In this document: one piece after another, positions 1-6,854 of the stretch | Position numbering within the stretch: the first letter of the stretch is position 1 | Layout: the number at the start of each line of letters is the position of its first letter | Source: Fusobacteriales bacterium | GTDB lineage: Bacteria; Fusobacteriota; Fusobacteriia; Fusobacteriales; Leptotrichiaceae | Length of the DNA: 12,979 nucleotides | Reading direction: 5' to 3' | Assembly (NCBI GenBank): GCA_031285605.1 | Contig: JAITVW010000022.1 | Span: forward strand, 1 to 12,979 | Notes under the pieces: model-generated | Database searches by the model: none | Told to the model about the DNA's origin: nothing | What the model saw: only the letters and a program-made list of their open reading frames with translations | Translations under genes and position numbers: made by a program

Positions 1-1
1 G

Positions 2-1195
2 AGAAGTACCGGTACAGGGCTCAGCGGAGGAGCACTTCCGGTAAAAGGCGGAATTGTGATTTCCATGGAAAAATTCGGGAAAATACTCAATATTGATACT
101 GATAATTTTCAGATAACCACAGAACCGTTTGTCATAAATTATGTTTTACAGCAGGCAGTAAAAGAAAAGGGACTTTTTTATCCTCCCGATCCTGCTAATT
201 ACAAAGACTGCTCTATCGGAGGAAACATATCTGAAAATTCCGGTGGTCCCAAAGCTGTCAAATACGGTACTACCAAAGATTACGTTCTCAGTCTTGAAGT
301 AGTACTTGCCAGCGGGGATATTATACACACAGGAAGAAATCTTATAAAAGATGTTGCAGGCTATAATCTGACACAGCTTTTTGTAGGAAGTGAGGGAACA
401 CTCGGAATTATTACCAAGGCTACGTTAAAGCTCCTTCCTGTCGTAAAAGAAAATGTACTTATGCTGATGTCATTTACTTCTGTTGAGGATGCGGGAAAAG
501 CTGTAAATACTATTTTGAATACTGGAATTATTCCAAGTTCTCTTGAATTCATGGAAAGAAATGCCCTTATAATATCCAAAGATCATATAAATGCCGAATT
601 TCCTCCTGTAAATGAAAAAACTCAGGCACATCTTATAGTAGAACTTGACGGCAATGATTACAAAAAACTTCTTGAAGAAAGAGAAATCCTGAAAAAAGCA
701 GTAGAAAATGCTGATAATCCTGAATTTATTCTCTTTGCCAATTCAGAAGAAGAAAAAGAACAGATATGGACACTGCGTAGAAATACAGGAACAGCCGTAG
801 GAGATAAAGACGTTTATAAGGAACAGGATATTTCCATACCGCGTGCCAATATCCCGAAAGCAGTAAATTATATCAATAACTGGTGTCTGAAATACGGATA
901 TACTGCCGCATGCTACGGACATGCAGGAGACGGAAATATCCATGCAAATATTTTGCGTTCGGGAGTTTCCGATGATATATGGAATAATAAGCTGAAACTA
1001 CACTTAAAAGAGCTTTTCGACTACATCTGCAATACTCTGAACGGCTCAGTTACCGGAGAACACGGAATAGGCTTTGTTCAGAGAGAATATCTTCCGGTTA
1101 TGATAGACAAAACTACACTTAATATAATGAAAAATATAAAGACTCTTCTTGACCCGAATAATATTATTAATCCGGGGAAAATTTTTCTGGATTAG
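2..1195 (+). CDS. FAD-linked oxidase, GlcD / D-lactate dehydrogenase family (5' end missing)
   Basis: This is a flavoprotein of the FAD_binding_4 plus FAD-oxidase C-terminal (GlcD) family, which oxidises 2-hydroxy acids such as glycolate or D-lactate. The frame is open from base 2 and begins inside the FAD-binding loop (residues GTGTGLSGGALPVKGG), so about 60-70 N-terminal residues of a normal 460-470 aa protein lie outside the window. Visible marks include GGNISENSGGPKAVKYG (about 215-270), a second FAD-contacting stretch DVAGYNLTQLFVGSEGTLGI (about 349-410), the metal-binding HAGDGNIH motif (920-943) and GEHGIG near the C-terminus (1055-1072). An in-frame GTG at 56 and ATG at 65 are internal, not starts. 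The substrate cannot be told from sequence; lactate or glycolate fits the family. Electron-accepting partners (EtfAB or an iron-sulfur subunit) would have to be upstream. It stops with TAG 60 bp before a strong hairpin terminator. Confidence 0.93.
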   Translation, partial: RSTGTGLSGGALPVKGGIVISMEKFGKILNIDTDNFQITTEPFVINYVLQQAVKEKGLFYPPDPANYKDCSIGGNISENSGGPKAVKYGTTKDYVLSLEVVLASGDIIHTGRNLIKDVAGYNLTQLFVGSEGTLGIITKATLKLLPVVKENVLMLMSFTSVEDAGKAVNTILNTGIIPSSLEFMERNALIISKDHINAEFPPVNEKTQAHLIVELDGNDYKKLLEEREILKKAVENADNPEFILFANSEEEKEQIWTLRRNTGTAVGDKDVYKEQDISIPRANIPKAVNYINNWCLKYGYTAACYGHAGDGNIHANILRSGVSDDIWNNKLKLHLKELFDYICNTLNGSVTGEHGIGFVQREYLPVMIDKTTLNIMKNIKTLLDPNNIINPGKIFLD

Positions 1196-1233
1196 ACACA
1201 GTTTATGATATACAAAAGTTAAATAAAAAAATA

Positions 1234-1250
1234 TTTTGACACCGTCAAAA
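1234..1250. repeat. Perfect 7-bp inverted repeat TTTTGAC-ACC-GTCAAAA
   Basis: TTTTGAC (1234-1240) and GTCAAAA (1244-1250) are exact reverse complements around a 3-base spacer. Read on the minus strand, the hairpin is followed at once by ATATTTTTTT, so it could be a second, downstream terminator for the rseP transcript. On the plus strand it is followed by A-rich sequence and would not terminate. A protein-binding operator is possible, but no promoter overlaps it. Role uncertain. Confidence 0.45.
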
Positions 1251-1255
1251 CAATA

Positions 1256-1292
1256 AAAAAGTTATGTTTACATTAAGTTCACATAACTTTTT
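1256..1292. terminator. Bidirectional intrinsic terminator between the FAD oxidase and the rseP side
   Basis: AAAAAGTTATGT (1256-1267) pairs perfectly over 12 bp with ACATAACTTTTT (1281-1292) around a 13-base loop. Each strand shows a hairpin whose 3' arm runs into a U tract, so it can end the oxidase transcript (+) and the rseP-side transcript (-). The core stem is AT-rich (two G-C pairs), so its strength is uncertain, but symmetry and position between convergent genes are persuasive. Confidence 0.8.
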
Positions 1293-1298
1293 ATTATA

Positions 1299-1427
1299 TT
1301 ATTTTAATTCATTATTAAAATTTTTTTCTGCATCTTCAAGACAACTGTTTAAAACAGCGATATTGCAAGTTTCCTGCCGGCTTTTCCTCATTATTTCAAA
1401 TGTCTCCCTGTCATAATGTATTTCCAT
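1299..1427 (-). CDS. Possible small protein of 42 aa downstream of rseP
   Basis: An ATG at 1427 opens a 42-codon frame ending in TAA at 1299-1301. It begins 9 bases after the rseP stop and ends just before the bidirectional terminator, so it fills the space between rseP and the end of the transcript. The product begins MEIHYDRETFEIMRKSRQET and is charged and soluble-looking, with two cysteines, no signal peptide and no membrane segment. I do not recognise the family. No convincing Shine-Dalgarno precedes the first ATG. GGGAG lies about 11 bases before an internal ATG at 1391, which would give 30 aa. Position and acidic, lysine-rich composition look coding, but a frame this short can occur by chance. 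Confidence 0.4.
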   Translation of the reverse strand: MEIHYDRETFEIMRKSRQETCNIAVLNSCLEDAEKNFNNELK

Positions 1428-1436
1428 TTTTAGTAT

Positions 1437-2453
1437 CTAAAAGTTTTTTATATCATTAAATACCACAAAAACCATCAAACCTATAAGAAGACTAAAGCCT
1501 ATTACATGAAATTTTTCTTCAAGCTTTTTATTTATCTTTATTCCTGTCATTTCCAAAAATACAAATATGATTCTGCCGCCGTCAAGTGCCGGAAACGGTA
1601 AAAGATTCAGCAGTCCTATATTTAGTGATATCAGCACGAAGAAATTCAGCAGTATTATAAATCCGCCGCTGGAATAAGCTTCTCCTACCACTTTAGTAAG
1701 TCCTACCGGACCTGTAAGATTGTTTAATCCTACTTTACCTGTTACCAGCCCTGCCAGTCCTTTTATCATCTCTTCCATTATTTTGAAAAATGAAAGAAAG
1801 GACAGCTTTGCCCTGTCAAGAGAATTCATTTTCAGAGCATCTACTTCCACTCCCAGTATATAATTATTTCCCTCTCCTGATGTAAGTTTTGTTTTCAAAT
1901 CTATCTCTTCATTGTCTCTTAAGACTTTTAAATCTATATCCTGCCCTTTATATCCGCTGACATTTAATTCTATAATATTTTTCGTAAGCTCCTGCCAGTC
2001 ATTTATTTTATTTCCGTTAAAAGAAGTTATGATGTCTCCTTTTTGCAAAACACTGCCTGCTTCTGCAGATACTGCAATATTTTTTACTTTTGCCGGTATA
2101 TCTTTAGTTGAGATTACACCTGTTATAGAAAATAAAATAAATAATGCGATTATCCCTGACAAAAAATTCATAAAGACTCCTGCACTTAGTACTATTAGTC
2201 TTTTCAAAGGATTTTTCGTGTTAAACCCGTTTTCTGCTCCCGATTCCATTCCGTCTATGCTCACAAAACCTCCGAAAGGAATTGCCCTTATAGAGTAGAC
2301 TGTTGTTTTTATTTTTTTTGATATAAGTTTCGGTCCCATACCCACTGCAAATTCCAGTACAGGCATATGAAACATCTTCGCTGTCATAAAATGTCCGAAT
2401 TCGTGGATAAATACGATTATCCCTAATAAAAGTACTGTAATTATTATACTCAT
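1437..2453 (-). CDS. rseP: RseP-type site-2 intramembrane zinc metalloprotease (M50)
   Basis: This is a membrane-embedded metalloprotease that cuts transmembrane segments, typically anti-sigma factors or remnant signal peptides, in regulated intramembrane proteolysis. The first membrane helix carries HEFGH (His17, Glu18, His21), which supplies two zinc ligands and the catalytic base. The C-terminal part has LLNLLPFPALDGGR, with Asp291 as the third zinc ligand. A single PDZ-like domain lies at about residues 115-190, and hydrophobic helices cover about 1-15, 88-112, 265-285 and 315-333. At 338 aa it matches the one-PDZ versions of Gram-positives and Fusobacteria and is shorter than the 450-aa two-PDZ RseP of E. 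coli. AAAGGAG sits 5 bases before the ATG. The dxr and cdsA neighbours common in other phyla are not seen within the window. The substrate is unknown. Confidence 0.95.
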   Translation of the reverse strand: MSIIITVLLLGIIVFIHEFGHFMTAKMFHMPVLEFAVGMGPKLISKKIKTTVYSIRAIPFGGFVSIDGMESGAENGFNTKNPLKRLIVLSAGVFMNFLSGIIALFILFSITGVISTKDIPAKVKNIAVSAEAGSVLQKGDIITSFNGNKINDWQELTKNIIELNVSGYKGQDIDLKVLRDNEEIDLKTKLTSGEGNNYILGVEVDALKMNSLDRAKLSFLSFFKIMEEMIKGLAGLVTGKVGLNNLTGPVGLTKVVGEAYSSGGFIILLNFFVLISLNIGLLNLLPFPALDGGRIIFVFLEMTGIKINKKLEEKFHVIGFSLLIGLMVFVVFNDIKNF

Positions 2454-2481
2454 AATCTCTCCTTTATCTGAATCTTCTTAT

Positions 2482-2510
2482 ATTATATAACAGTTTTGAA
2501 ATTATTACTA
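2482..2510 (-). promoter_or_regulatory. Possible promoter for rseP
   Basis: On the minus strand a perfect -10 TATAAT (2482-2487) lies about 30 bases before the rseP start. At 17 bases upstream the -35 position reads TAGTAA (2505-2510), matching the consensus at only three of six bases. It is back to back with the FMN-riboswitch promoter. The AT-rich background makes chance -10 boxes common. Confidence 0.35.
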
Positions 2511-2539
2511 TTGACATTTTTTATTAGAAATTATATTAT
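2511..2539 (+). promoter_or_regulatory. Sigma-70 promoter of the FMN riboswitch / impX unit
   Basis: TTGACA (2511-2516) is a perfect -35 box. After exactly 17 bases comes TATTAT (2534-2539), five of six matches to the -10 consensus. The predicted transcript start near 2546 coincides with the first bases of the FMN aptamer, which supports the call. Confidence 0.75.
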
Positions 2540-2545
2540 AAGATT

Positions 2546-2667
2546 ATACTCTTCGGGGCAGGGTGTGATTCCCTACCGGCGGTAAAGTCCGCAAGCCTGT
2601 TTTTTTTACAGGCACGAACCGGTTAGATTCCGGTACCGACAGTTATAGTCTGGATGAAAGAAGATTT
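2546..2667 (+). promoter_or_regulatory. FMN riboswitch (RFN element)
   Basis: The conserved RFN landmarks occur in order. TCTTCGGGGCAGGGTG (from 2550) is followed by ATTCCC and ACCGGCGGT, a variable stem AAGCCTG/CAGGC, GATTCCGGT, ACCGACAGT, and ATAGTCTGGATG near 2645-2656. The closing helix P1 can form between TCTTC (2550-2554) and GAAGA (2660-2664). The element binds flavin mononucleotide. The downstream platform (next entry) indicates an OFF switch acting on transcription. It controls the transporter gene starting at 2728, placing that gene in riboflavin/FMN supply. Confidence 0.97.
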
Positions 2668-2706
2668 TTATGCTGCTTTCTTTCATTGCTTGATGAAAGT
2701 TTTTTT
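2654..2706 (+). terminator. Riboswitch expression platform: FMN-dependent terminator with competing antiterminator
   Basis: The terminator is CTTTCAT (2680-2686), loop TGCTTG, ATGAAAG (2693-2699), then seven T (2700-2706). The antiterminator is ATGAAAGAA (2654-2662), which pairs exactly over 9 bp with TTCTTTCAT (2678-2686) and so removes the 5' arm of the terminator. The antiterminator shares bases 2660-2662 with the 3' strand of P1. FMN-stabilised P1 therefore frees the terminator, and lack of FMN favours read-through. This is seen directly in the base pairing; the kinetics are not known. Confidence 0.88.
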
Positions 2707-2727
2707 ATTTTGGGAGGACTTCATATT

Positions 2728-3672
2728 ATGGATAAGAAATTCAGGTTTTTCAGCAATATCCTTATAATTATTGCAGCAGCTATGTGGGGAATAGATGGTG
2801 TGCTTCTTACTCCGTCATATTTTTCGGTATTTCATTTTTATAATGTGGAATTTATTGTGTTTGCAGCACATTTTATTCCTTTTATATTTTTGAGTATTTT
2901 TATGTTTAAAAAGTATAAATATTTAAAAGAATTTACTCTGAGTGATATAACATACTTTTTTCTGATTGCCCTGTTCGGAGGTGTCACAGGTACGCTTTCT
3001 ATGGTAAAAGCTCTGCAGCTCAGTGAGTTCAGCCAATACAGCATTGTTATACTGCTTCAGAAATTACAGCCTGTTTTTGCTATTTTACTTGCAGCAATAC
3101 TGCTAAAGGAAAAACCCGGTAAGAAGTTTTACTTTCTGGCCTTAGTTGCTGTGTGTTCCGGTTATATACTTGCTTTTGGCTTCAAAAGCCCTATGCTTCT
3201 GGAAAAAAATAATGTACAGGCATGTTTATACTCTGTTCTTGCTGCTTTTTCTTTTGGAAGCGGTACAGTATTCGGAAGAAAGGTTTTAAATAAATATGAT
3301 TTTTCCACAAGTACTTTTTACAGATTTACATTTACAGCTCTTATTCTGTTTGTAATACTTCTGTTCAAAAAAGAACTCGGAACTGTATATTCATTTACGG
3401 CCAATAAAGACATGATTTTTCTTGCATTATTTATTGCTTTTTTCGGACTTTTGGCTGTATTTATATATTATTTGGGATTAAAAAGAACTTCTGCATCTGT
3501 AGCCACTCTTTGTGAACTGGCATTTCCCCTGACTTCAGTGGTTTTAGAGGGAGTCCTGAGACACAGAGTTCTCAGTTTTATTCAGATTATCGCTGCTTTA
3601 GTTCTGATTTCTTCAATTTTATATCTGAATTTTTCAAATATTAATTCTGAAGAAAAATTTGAGAAAAGCTGA
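2728..3672 (+). CDS. impX: Riboflavin-type EamA/DMT permease, ImpX-like, under FMN riboswitch
   Basis: This inner-membrane protein of the drug/metabolite transporter superfamily has two EamA-type repeats and about ten hydrophobic helices across 314 aa. The first helix holds the typical AMWGIDGVLLTP signature. The first repeat ends with helix-loop LLQKLQPVFAILLAAILLKE, the usual EamA dimer-interface pattern. The ATG at 2728 is chosen because GGGAGG (2712-2717) precedes it by 10 bases. The frame is open further upstream to a TTG at 2686, but that lies inside the riboswitch terminator hairpin. Placement directly behind an FMN riboswitch matches ImpX, a predicted riboflavin transporter reported from comparative genomics in Fusobacterium. 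RibN, an unrelated-lineage EamA riboflavin importer, is a precedent. Riboflavin uptake is inferred from context; family members also move amino acids and other metabolites. It is monocistronic, ending at a terminator. Confidence 0.88.
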   Translation: MDKKFRFFSNILIIIAAAMWGIDGVLLTPSYFSVFHFYNVEFIVFAAHFIPFIFLSIFMFKKYKYLKEFTLSDITYFFLIALFGGVTGTLSMVKALQLSEFSQYSIVILLQKLQPVFAILLAAILLKEKPGKKFYFLALVAVCSGYILAFGFKSPMLLEKNNVQACLYSVLAAFSFGSGTVFGRKVLNKYDFSTSTFYRFTFTALILFVILLFKKELGTVYSFTANKDMIFLALFIAFFGLLAVFIYYLGLKRTSASVATLCELAFPLTSVVLEGVLRHRVLSFIQIIAALVLISSILYLNFSNINSEEKFEKS

Positions 3673-3695
3673 TCTAATTTCAATGCAGAAATTAA

Positions 3696-3735
3696 AAAAC
3701 GGAGTTTGTCCTTCATTCAGGGTTTACTCCGTTTT
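3696..3735. terminator. Bidirectional terminator between impX and the HAD gene
   Basis: AAAACGGAGT (3696-3705) pairs perfectly over 10 bp with ACTCCGTTTT (3726-3735) around a 20-base loop. It lies 23 bp past the impX stop and 1 bp past the stop of the convergent HAD gene, with A/T flanks giving a U tract on both strands. It likely serves both genes. Confidence 0.88.
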
Positions 3736-3736
3736 A

Positions 3737-4507
3737 TTATATAAGTCCTAATTTTATCATTGCTTTATATACTCCGTCATCATCAATGGAGTCTGTTACC
3801 ATATCGGCGCACTCTTTCAGATTATCACTCCCGTTTCCCATGGCAATTCCTATTTTTGAAGCTTTCAAAAGCTCTATATCATTATCACCGTCACCAATGG
3901 AAACTATTTCTGAAAAATCTATACCGAGATTTTCCAGTAAAATTTTTACTCCTGTCTGCTTTGATACTGATTTTGAAATAATATCCACACCTGCTTCATT
4001 CCATCTGAGAATACGCATGTTATTCTGCTCCGCTGTTTCTATAAGAATATTGTCATATCTGCTCCCTGCAAAAATCCACAGACAATTTCCCGGAATATAT
4101 CTTTCTCCAAGCTTTTGAGGCATATACTCTATATCTATGACATCCAGATCGTTCATTTTTTCCGGATGTAAATTCAGATATGTTCCGTCATTATTTAGAA
4201 TTCCATATGAAAAATCATTTTTCTTTGCCAGTTCAAATATAACTCCGGCTTTTTCTTCATCTATTATCCGGTCATATATTATTTTGTTTTCAAGCCATAC
4301 AGTATGACCATTCAAAAATACTGCATTCTTTATGGAAAGTTTACCAAGATATTCATTTATTGTATACTTTGGTCTTCCTGTGGCTATAACAGGTATTATG
4401 CCTGATTTTTTCAGTAATTCTATTGCTTTTTCCGTATTTTCTCTCATTGTATGATCTTTTTTTGATACAAGTGTATCATCAAAATCAAAAAATACTGCCT
4501 TTATCAT
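3737..4507 (-). CDS. Cof-type HAD-superfamily (subfamily IIB) phosphatase
   Basis: This is a soluble Mg-dependent hydrolase of the Cof/YbiV/YidA kind, which dephosphorylates sugar phosphates, FMN or related metabolites. All four HAD motifs are present: DFDDT with nucleophile Asp8 and acid/base Asp10, Thr43 in VIATGRP, Lys183, and GDGDNDIELL with Asp206 and Asp210. The spacing leaves room for the C2B cap between about residues 80 and 180. The 256 aa length is normal. GGAGG lies 7 bases before the ATG. It follows sepF by 114 bp with a weak hairpin and no clear promoter of its own, so it may be the last gene of the pgm-hemW-yggS-sepF transcript. Some family members hydrolyse FMN, and the neighbouring unit is FMN-controlled, but the two are on opposite strands and no functional link is shown. 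Substrate unknown. Confidence 0.9.
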   Translation of the reverse strand: MIKAVFFDFDDTLVSKKDHTMRENTEKAIELLKKSGIIPVIATGRPKYTINEYLGKLSIKNAVFLNGHTVWLENKIIYDRIIDEEKAGVIFELAKKNDFSYGILNNDGTYLNLHPEKMNDLDVIDIEYMPQKLGERYIPGNCLWIFAGSRYDNILIETAEQNNMRILRWNEAGVDIISKSVSKQTGVKILLENLGIDFSEIVSIGDGDNDIELLKASKIGIAMGNGSDNLKECADMVTDSIDDDGVYKAMIKLGLI

Positions 4508-4534
4508 TTAGAATCCTCCATTATAATTAAACAC

Positions 4535-4575
4535 AAAAAGGTTCAATCATATTAATTTTTTAATAAAAATTGAAC
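4535..4575 (-). terminator. Weak putative terminator after sepF
   Basis: On the minus strand GTTCAAT (4575-4569) pairs with ATTGAAC (4547-4541) over 7 bp and is followed by CTTTTT. The 21-base loop is AT-rich and may pair internally. Only two G-C pairs hold the stem, so partial read-through into the HAD gene is plausible. Confidence 0.4.
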
Positions 4576-4621
4576 TGTAGTTTCTGCATTAATTTGTATA
4601 AACTCCGTAAAAACTTTGATT

Positions 4622-5080
4622 TTAAAAATCTTTTTCTTCAAACATGGCATCATCCATATCTTCATACCCAATACCGCTTGGTATAATCGTAAATACTTTA
4701 TCGGTGATCTTAGAAAGCTGTGCATCCATGGCATAAGCTGTTCCACTCACAAAATCTATTACTCTCTGTCCTATTTCAAAACCTAAAAATTCCAAACTAA
4801 AAGTAACCACCTTTTTCTCTTTTATAGAATCCGCAATTAATCTTGAATCCTCAAAAGTTTTCGGCCTTATTATTGATACTGAACTCACTCTCATCTTACC
4901 ACCTTCTTCTCGTCTTGCACCGCCAAAAATATTTACAATCTTTCTGTTTTCATCGTTTATATTAGTCTCTATAGGCTGTGATTTTATCTGCACGTGTTTT
5001 TTAGGCTCATAATACTCCTCTTCAAACTCGTCTTTTTCATCATAATTCATGCCTATCATTTCCAGAATTTTTTTAAACAC
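4622..5080 (-). CDS. sepF: SepF-like cell division protein (FtsZ membrane anchor)
   Basis: SepF binds the FtsZ C-terminal tail, polymerises into rings and ties the Z-ring to the membrane. The N-terminus MFKKILEMIGM is a short amphipathic helix of the kind used as membrane anchor. A very acidic linker follows (about 14-26), then variable sequence, and the SepF (DUF552) core spans about residues 66-137. The core includes SIIRPKTFEDSRLIADSIKE, the strand KKVVTFSLE and VIDFVSGTAYAMDA, matching the family's VDFLSGTVYALDG region. Length 152 aa is typical. The start is GTG, supported by AGGAGGG 6 bases upstream. That Shine-Dalgarno overlaps the yggS stop codon, so the two genes are translationally close. 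Order yggS then sepF is the same as in many Firmicutes. Finding SepF beside outer-membrane genes fits a diderm that keeps the Gram-positive-style anchor. Confidence 0.93.
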   Translation of the reverse strand: MFKKILEMIGMNYDEKDEFEEEYYEPKKHVQIKSQPIETNINDENRKIVNIFGGARREEGGKMRVSSVSIIRPKTFEDSRLIADSIKEKKVVTFSLEFLGFEIGQRVIDFVSGTAYAMDAQLSKITDKVFTIIPSGIGYEDMDDAMFEEKDF

Positions 5081-5091
5081 CTTTTTCCCTC

Positions 5092-5763
5092 CTATTCAAA
5101 CAGCCTGCTGCCGATCCTCACTATTGTAGCACCCTCCATCAAGGCTTCCTTATAGTCATTTGACATTCCCATTGATAATTCATCTAAATTCAGATTATAT
5201 TTTTTATTTATATCATTCTTAGCTTCAAATGTTTCTCTGAAATATTTCCTTAATTCACTTTTATCATCTGTTAAAGGAGCCATTGTCATAAAACCTCTTA
5301 TATTTATATTATCAGCTCTTACTTTAAATATGTCTGATAAATCTGATACGCTAAAACCTGTTTTTGTTTCCTCATGACTGACATTGACCTGTATCAGTAC
5401 ATCTACTTTTCTCCCGATTTCACAGGCTTTTTCATTTACTTCCTCAAGTAAAGAAATGGCATCTATAGAATGTATCAAATTAACACGCTTAATTATATAC
5501 TTTATTTTATTTTTTTGCAAGCGTCCGATAAAATCCCACCTTAAGTCAGGATTATCAATAGTTTTAATCTTGTCTCTAAATAACTGTGCCTTATTTTCTC
5601 CAAAATAGCTAAACCCCATATTAACTATTCTGCGGTGTTCTTCAATGTCAAAATATTTTGTTACAAATAAAATTTTTACTTTTTCAGGATAAGGTGAATA
5701 TTTTTTTATATCATTTTCTATTTTACTGTAATTTTCTATGATTTTATCTTTATTAAGTTCCAT
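5092..5763 (-). CDS. yggS: YggS/YlmE/PROSC family pyridoxal-phosphate homeostasis protein
   Basis: This is a small PLP-binding barrel protein without known catalytic activity that buffers cytosolic pyridoxal phosphate and influences amino-acid and keto-acid balance. The PLP lysine is Lys36 in ILFVTKYFD, where the family usually has AVSK. Other signatures are FGENKAQLFRDK, WDFIGRLQKNKIKYI (family: WHFIGxLQxNK), GFMTMAPL and the phosphate-binding end LSMGMSNDYKEALMEGATIVRIGSRLFE, a nearly textbook C-terminus. Length 223 aa is normal. GAGGAG precedes the ATG by 6 bases and overlaps the hemW stop, indicating tight coupling. sepF follows 11 bp later. Confidence 0.95.
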   Translation of the reverse strand: MELNKDKIIENYSKIENDIKKYSPYPEKVKILFVTKYFDIEEHRRIVNMGFSYFGENKAQLFRDKIKTIDNPDLRWDFIGRLQKNKIKYIIKRVNLIHSIDAISLLEEVNEKACEIGRKVDVLIQVNVSHEETKTGFSVSDLSDIFKVRADNINIRGFMTMAPLTDDKSELRKYFRETFEAKNDINKKYNLNLDELSMGMSNDYKEALMEGATIVRIGSRLFE

Positions 5764-5772
5764 GCTGTCTCC

Positions 5773-6846
5773 TCATATAAATTCTACGAACACTTCATTG
5801 GCAAGCATTACACCTTTTTTAGTAAGTATTATTCTGTTATTTTCTTTTTTAAGAAGTCCGTTCTCCAATAATTTCTCTACTCTGCTGTCATTAAAATACG
5901 ATACTCCCGTATCCAAAAGTCTAAGCCCCAAGATTATTTCCATTTTTTCTTTTTCAGCTTTGTCTACATTCTCAATGCTGCTGATATCTGCAGGCAATTC
6001 TTTATTATCTATCATTTTATAATACTTATACAAATTTTTCACATTTTTATATCTCTGATCATTATAACAGCTGGAAGAATTTATTCCCAATCCTATGAAT
6101 TCCTTGTTTTCCCAGTATTTTACATTATGTCTTGCTTTTTTCCCCGGCTTTGCAAAATTGGATATTTCATAATGAATATACCCGTCTTTTGTCAATTCTT
6201 CTATTATTGTTTCGTACATACGCGCTTCAAGATCAATATCAGTTTCCTCTATCAGTCCGTTTTCCCTTTGTTTCCAGAATAACGTTCCTTCCTCCCATAT
6301 AAGGGAATAAACGGATATGTGATCAGGACTTATTTCTTTTATTATTCCGATATCATTATAAACATCCTCAAGAGTCTGCCCGGGTATACCAAACATCAAA
6401 TCTACAGTTATATTGTCAAAGCCTGCTTCCCTTGATTTTTTGTATGTTTCCAGTGCCTGCATACCATTATGGTTTCGCCCTGCCGTTTTCAACACATGAT
6501 CCTGAAAGCTCTGAATCCCTATACTGAGTCTGTTTACTCCCGCTTTTATATATTTGTGAAAATCTTCGATACTGTAATTAAGAGGATTTATTTCTGCTGT
6601 TACTTCTGCATTTTCTTTCACTTTCAATGCTGAAAGTATTTTGGCAAAATTGTCAGCCCCTATTAATCCCGGAGTTCCCCCTCCAAAATAGACTGTATCA
6701 TAGCAGTACACCGGATACAGTCTGCTTTCCTTTATTATATAATCTGTATATCTGTCTATTTCATGCCCCATATTTATAAATGTCCAAAAGTCGCAATAAA
6801 AACATTTTTTATCACAAAACGGGATATGAATATATAATGCATCCAT
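5773..6846 (-). CDS. hemW: HemW-like radical SAM protein (heme chaperone, formerly HemN-like)
   Basis: This is a radical S-adenosylmethionine protein. The [4Fe-4S] ligands are Cys11, Cys15 and Cys18 in FCDKKCFYCDF, followed by the SAM-binding FGGGTPG at about residues 54-60. The CDF ending of the cluster motif and the start immediately before HIPFC fit HemW, a heme-binding chaperone. The oxygen-independent coproporphyrinogen oxidase HemN has CGC there and a longer N-terminus. The rest is the usual HemN C-terminal domain, with GIQSFQD, FGIPGQT and YEISNFAKPG visible. At 357 aa it is slightly shorter than E. coli HemW (378). It starts 8 bp after the pgm stop with a weak AGGT Shine-Dalgarno, so expression may lean on coupling to pgm. 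True heme delivery in this organism is inferred only from family. Confidence 0.9.
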   Translation of the reverse strand: MDALYIHIPFCDKKCFYCDFWTFINMGHEIDRYTDYIIKESRLYPVYCYDTVYFGGGTPGLIGADNFAKILSALKVKENAEVTAEINPLNYSIEDFHKYIKAGVNRLSIGIQSFQDHVLKTAGRNHNGMQALETYKKSREAGFDNITVDLMFGIPGQTLEDVYNDIGIIKEISPDHISVYSLIWEEGTLFWKQRENGLIEETDIDLEARMYETIIEELTKDGYIHYEISNFAKPGKKARHNVKYWENKEFIGLGINSSSCYNDQRYKNVKNLYKYYKMIDNKELPADISSIENVDKAEKEKMEIILGLRLLDTGVSYFNDSRVEKLLENGLLKKENNRIILTKKGVMLANEVFVEFI

Positions 6847-6854
6847 GGAATTAC

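Noticed and set aside
1912..2298. A 128-codon open frame on the + strand inside rseP
   Set aside because: It is antisense to strongly conserved rseP codons, has no ribosome site, and its composition fits a shadow frame.
2686..2727. An upstream TTG start for the ImpX-like permease
   Set aside because: It lies inside the riboswitch terminator hairpin and lacks a ribosome site; the ATG at 2728 has GGGAGG at good distance.
3737..4507. A direct functional link between the HAD phosphatase (possible FMN phosphatase) and the FMN riboswitch unit
   Set aside because: The genes are convergent with a shared terminator and separate control; the only support is that some HAD proteins accept FMN.
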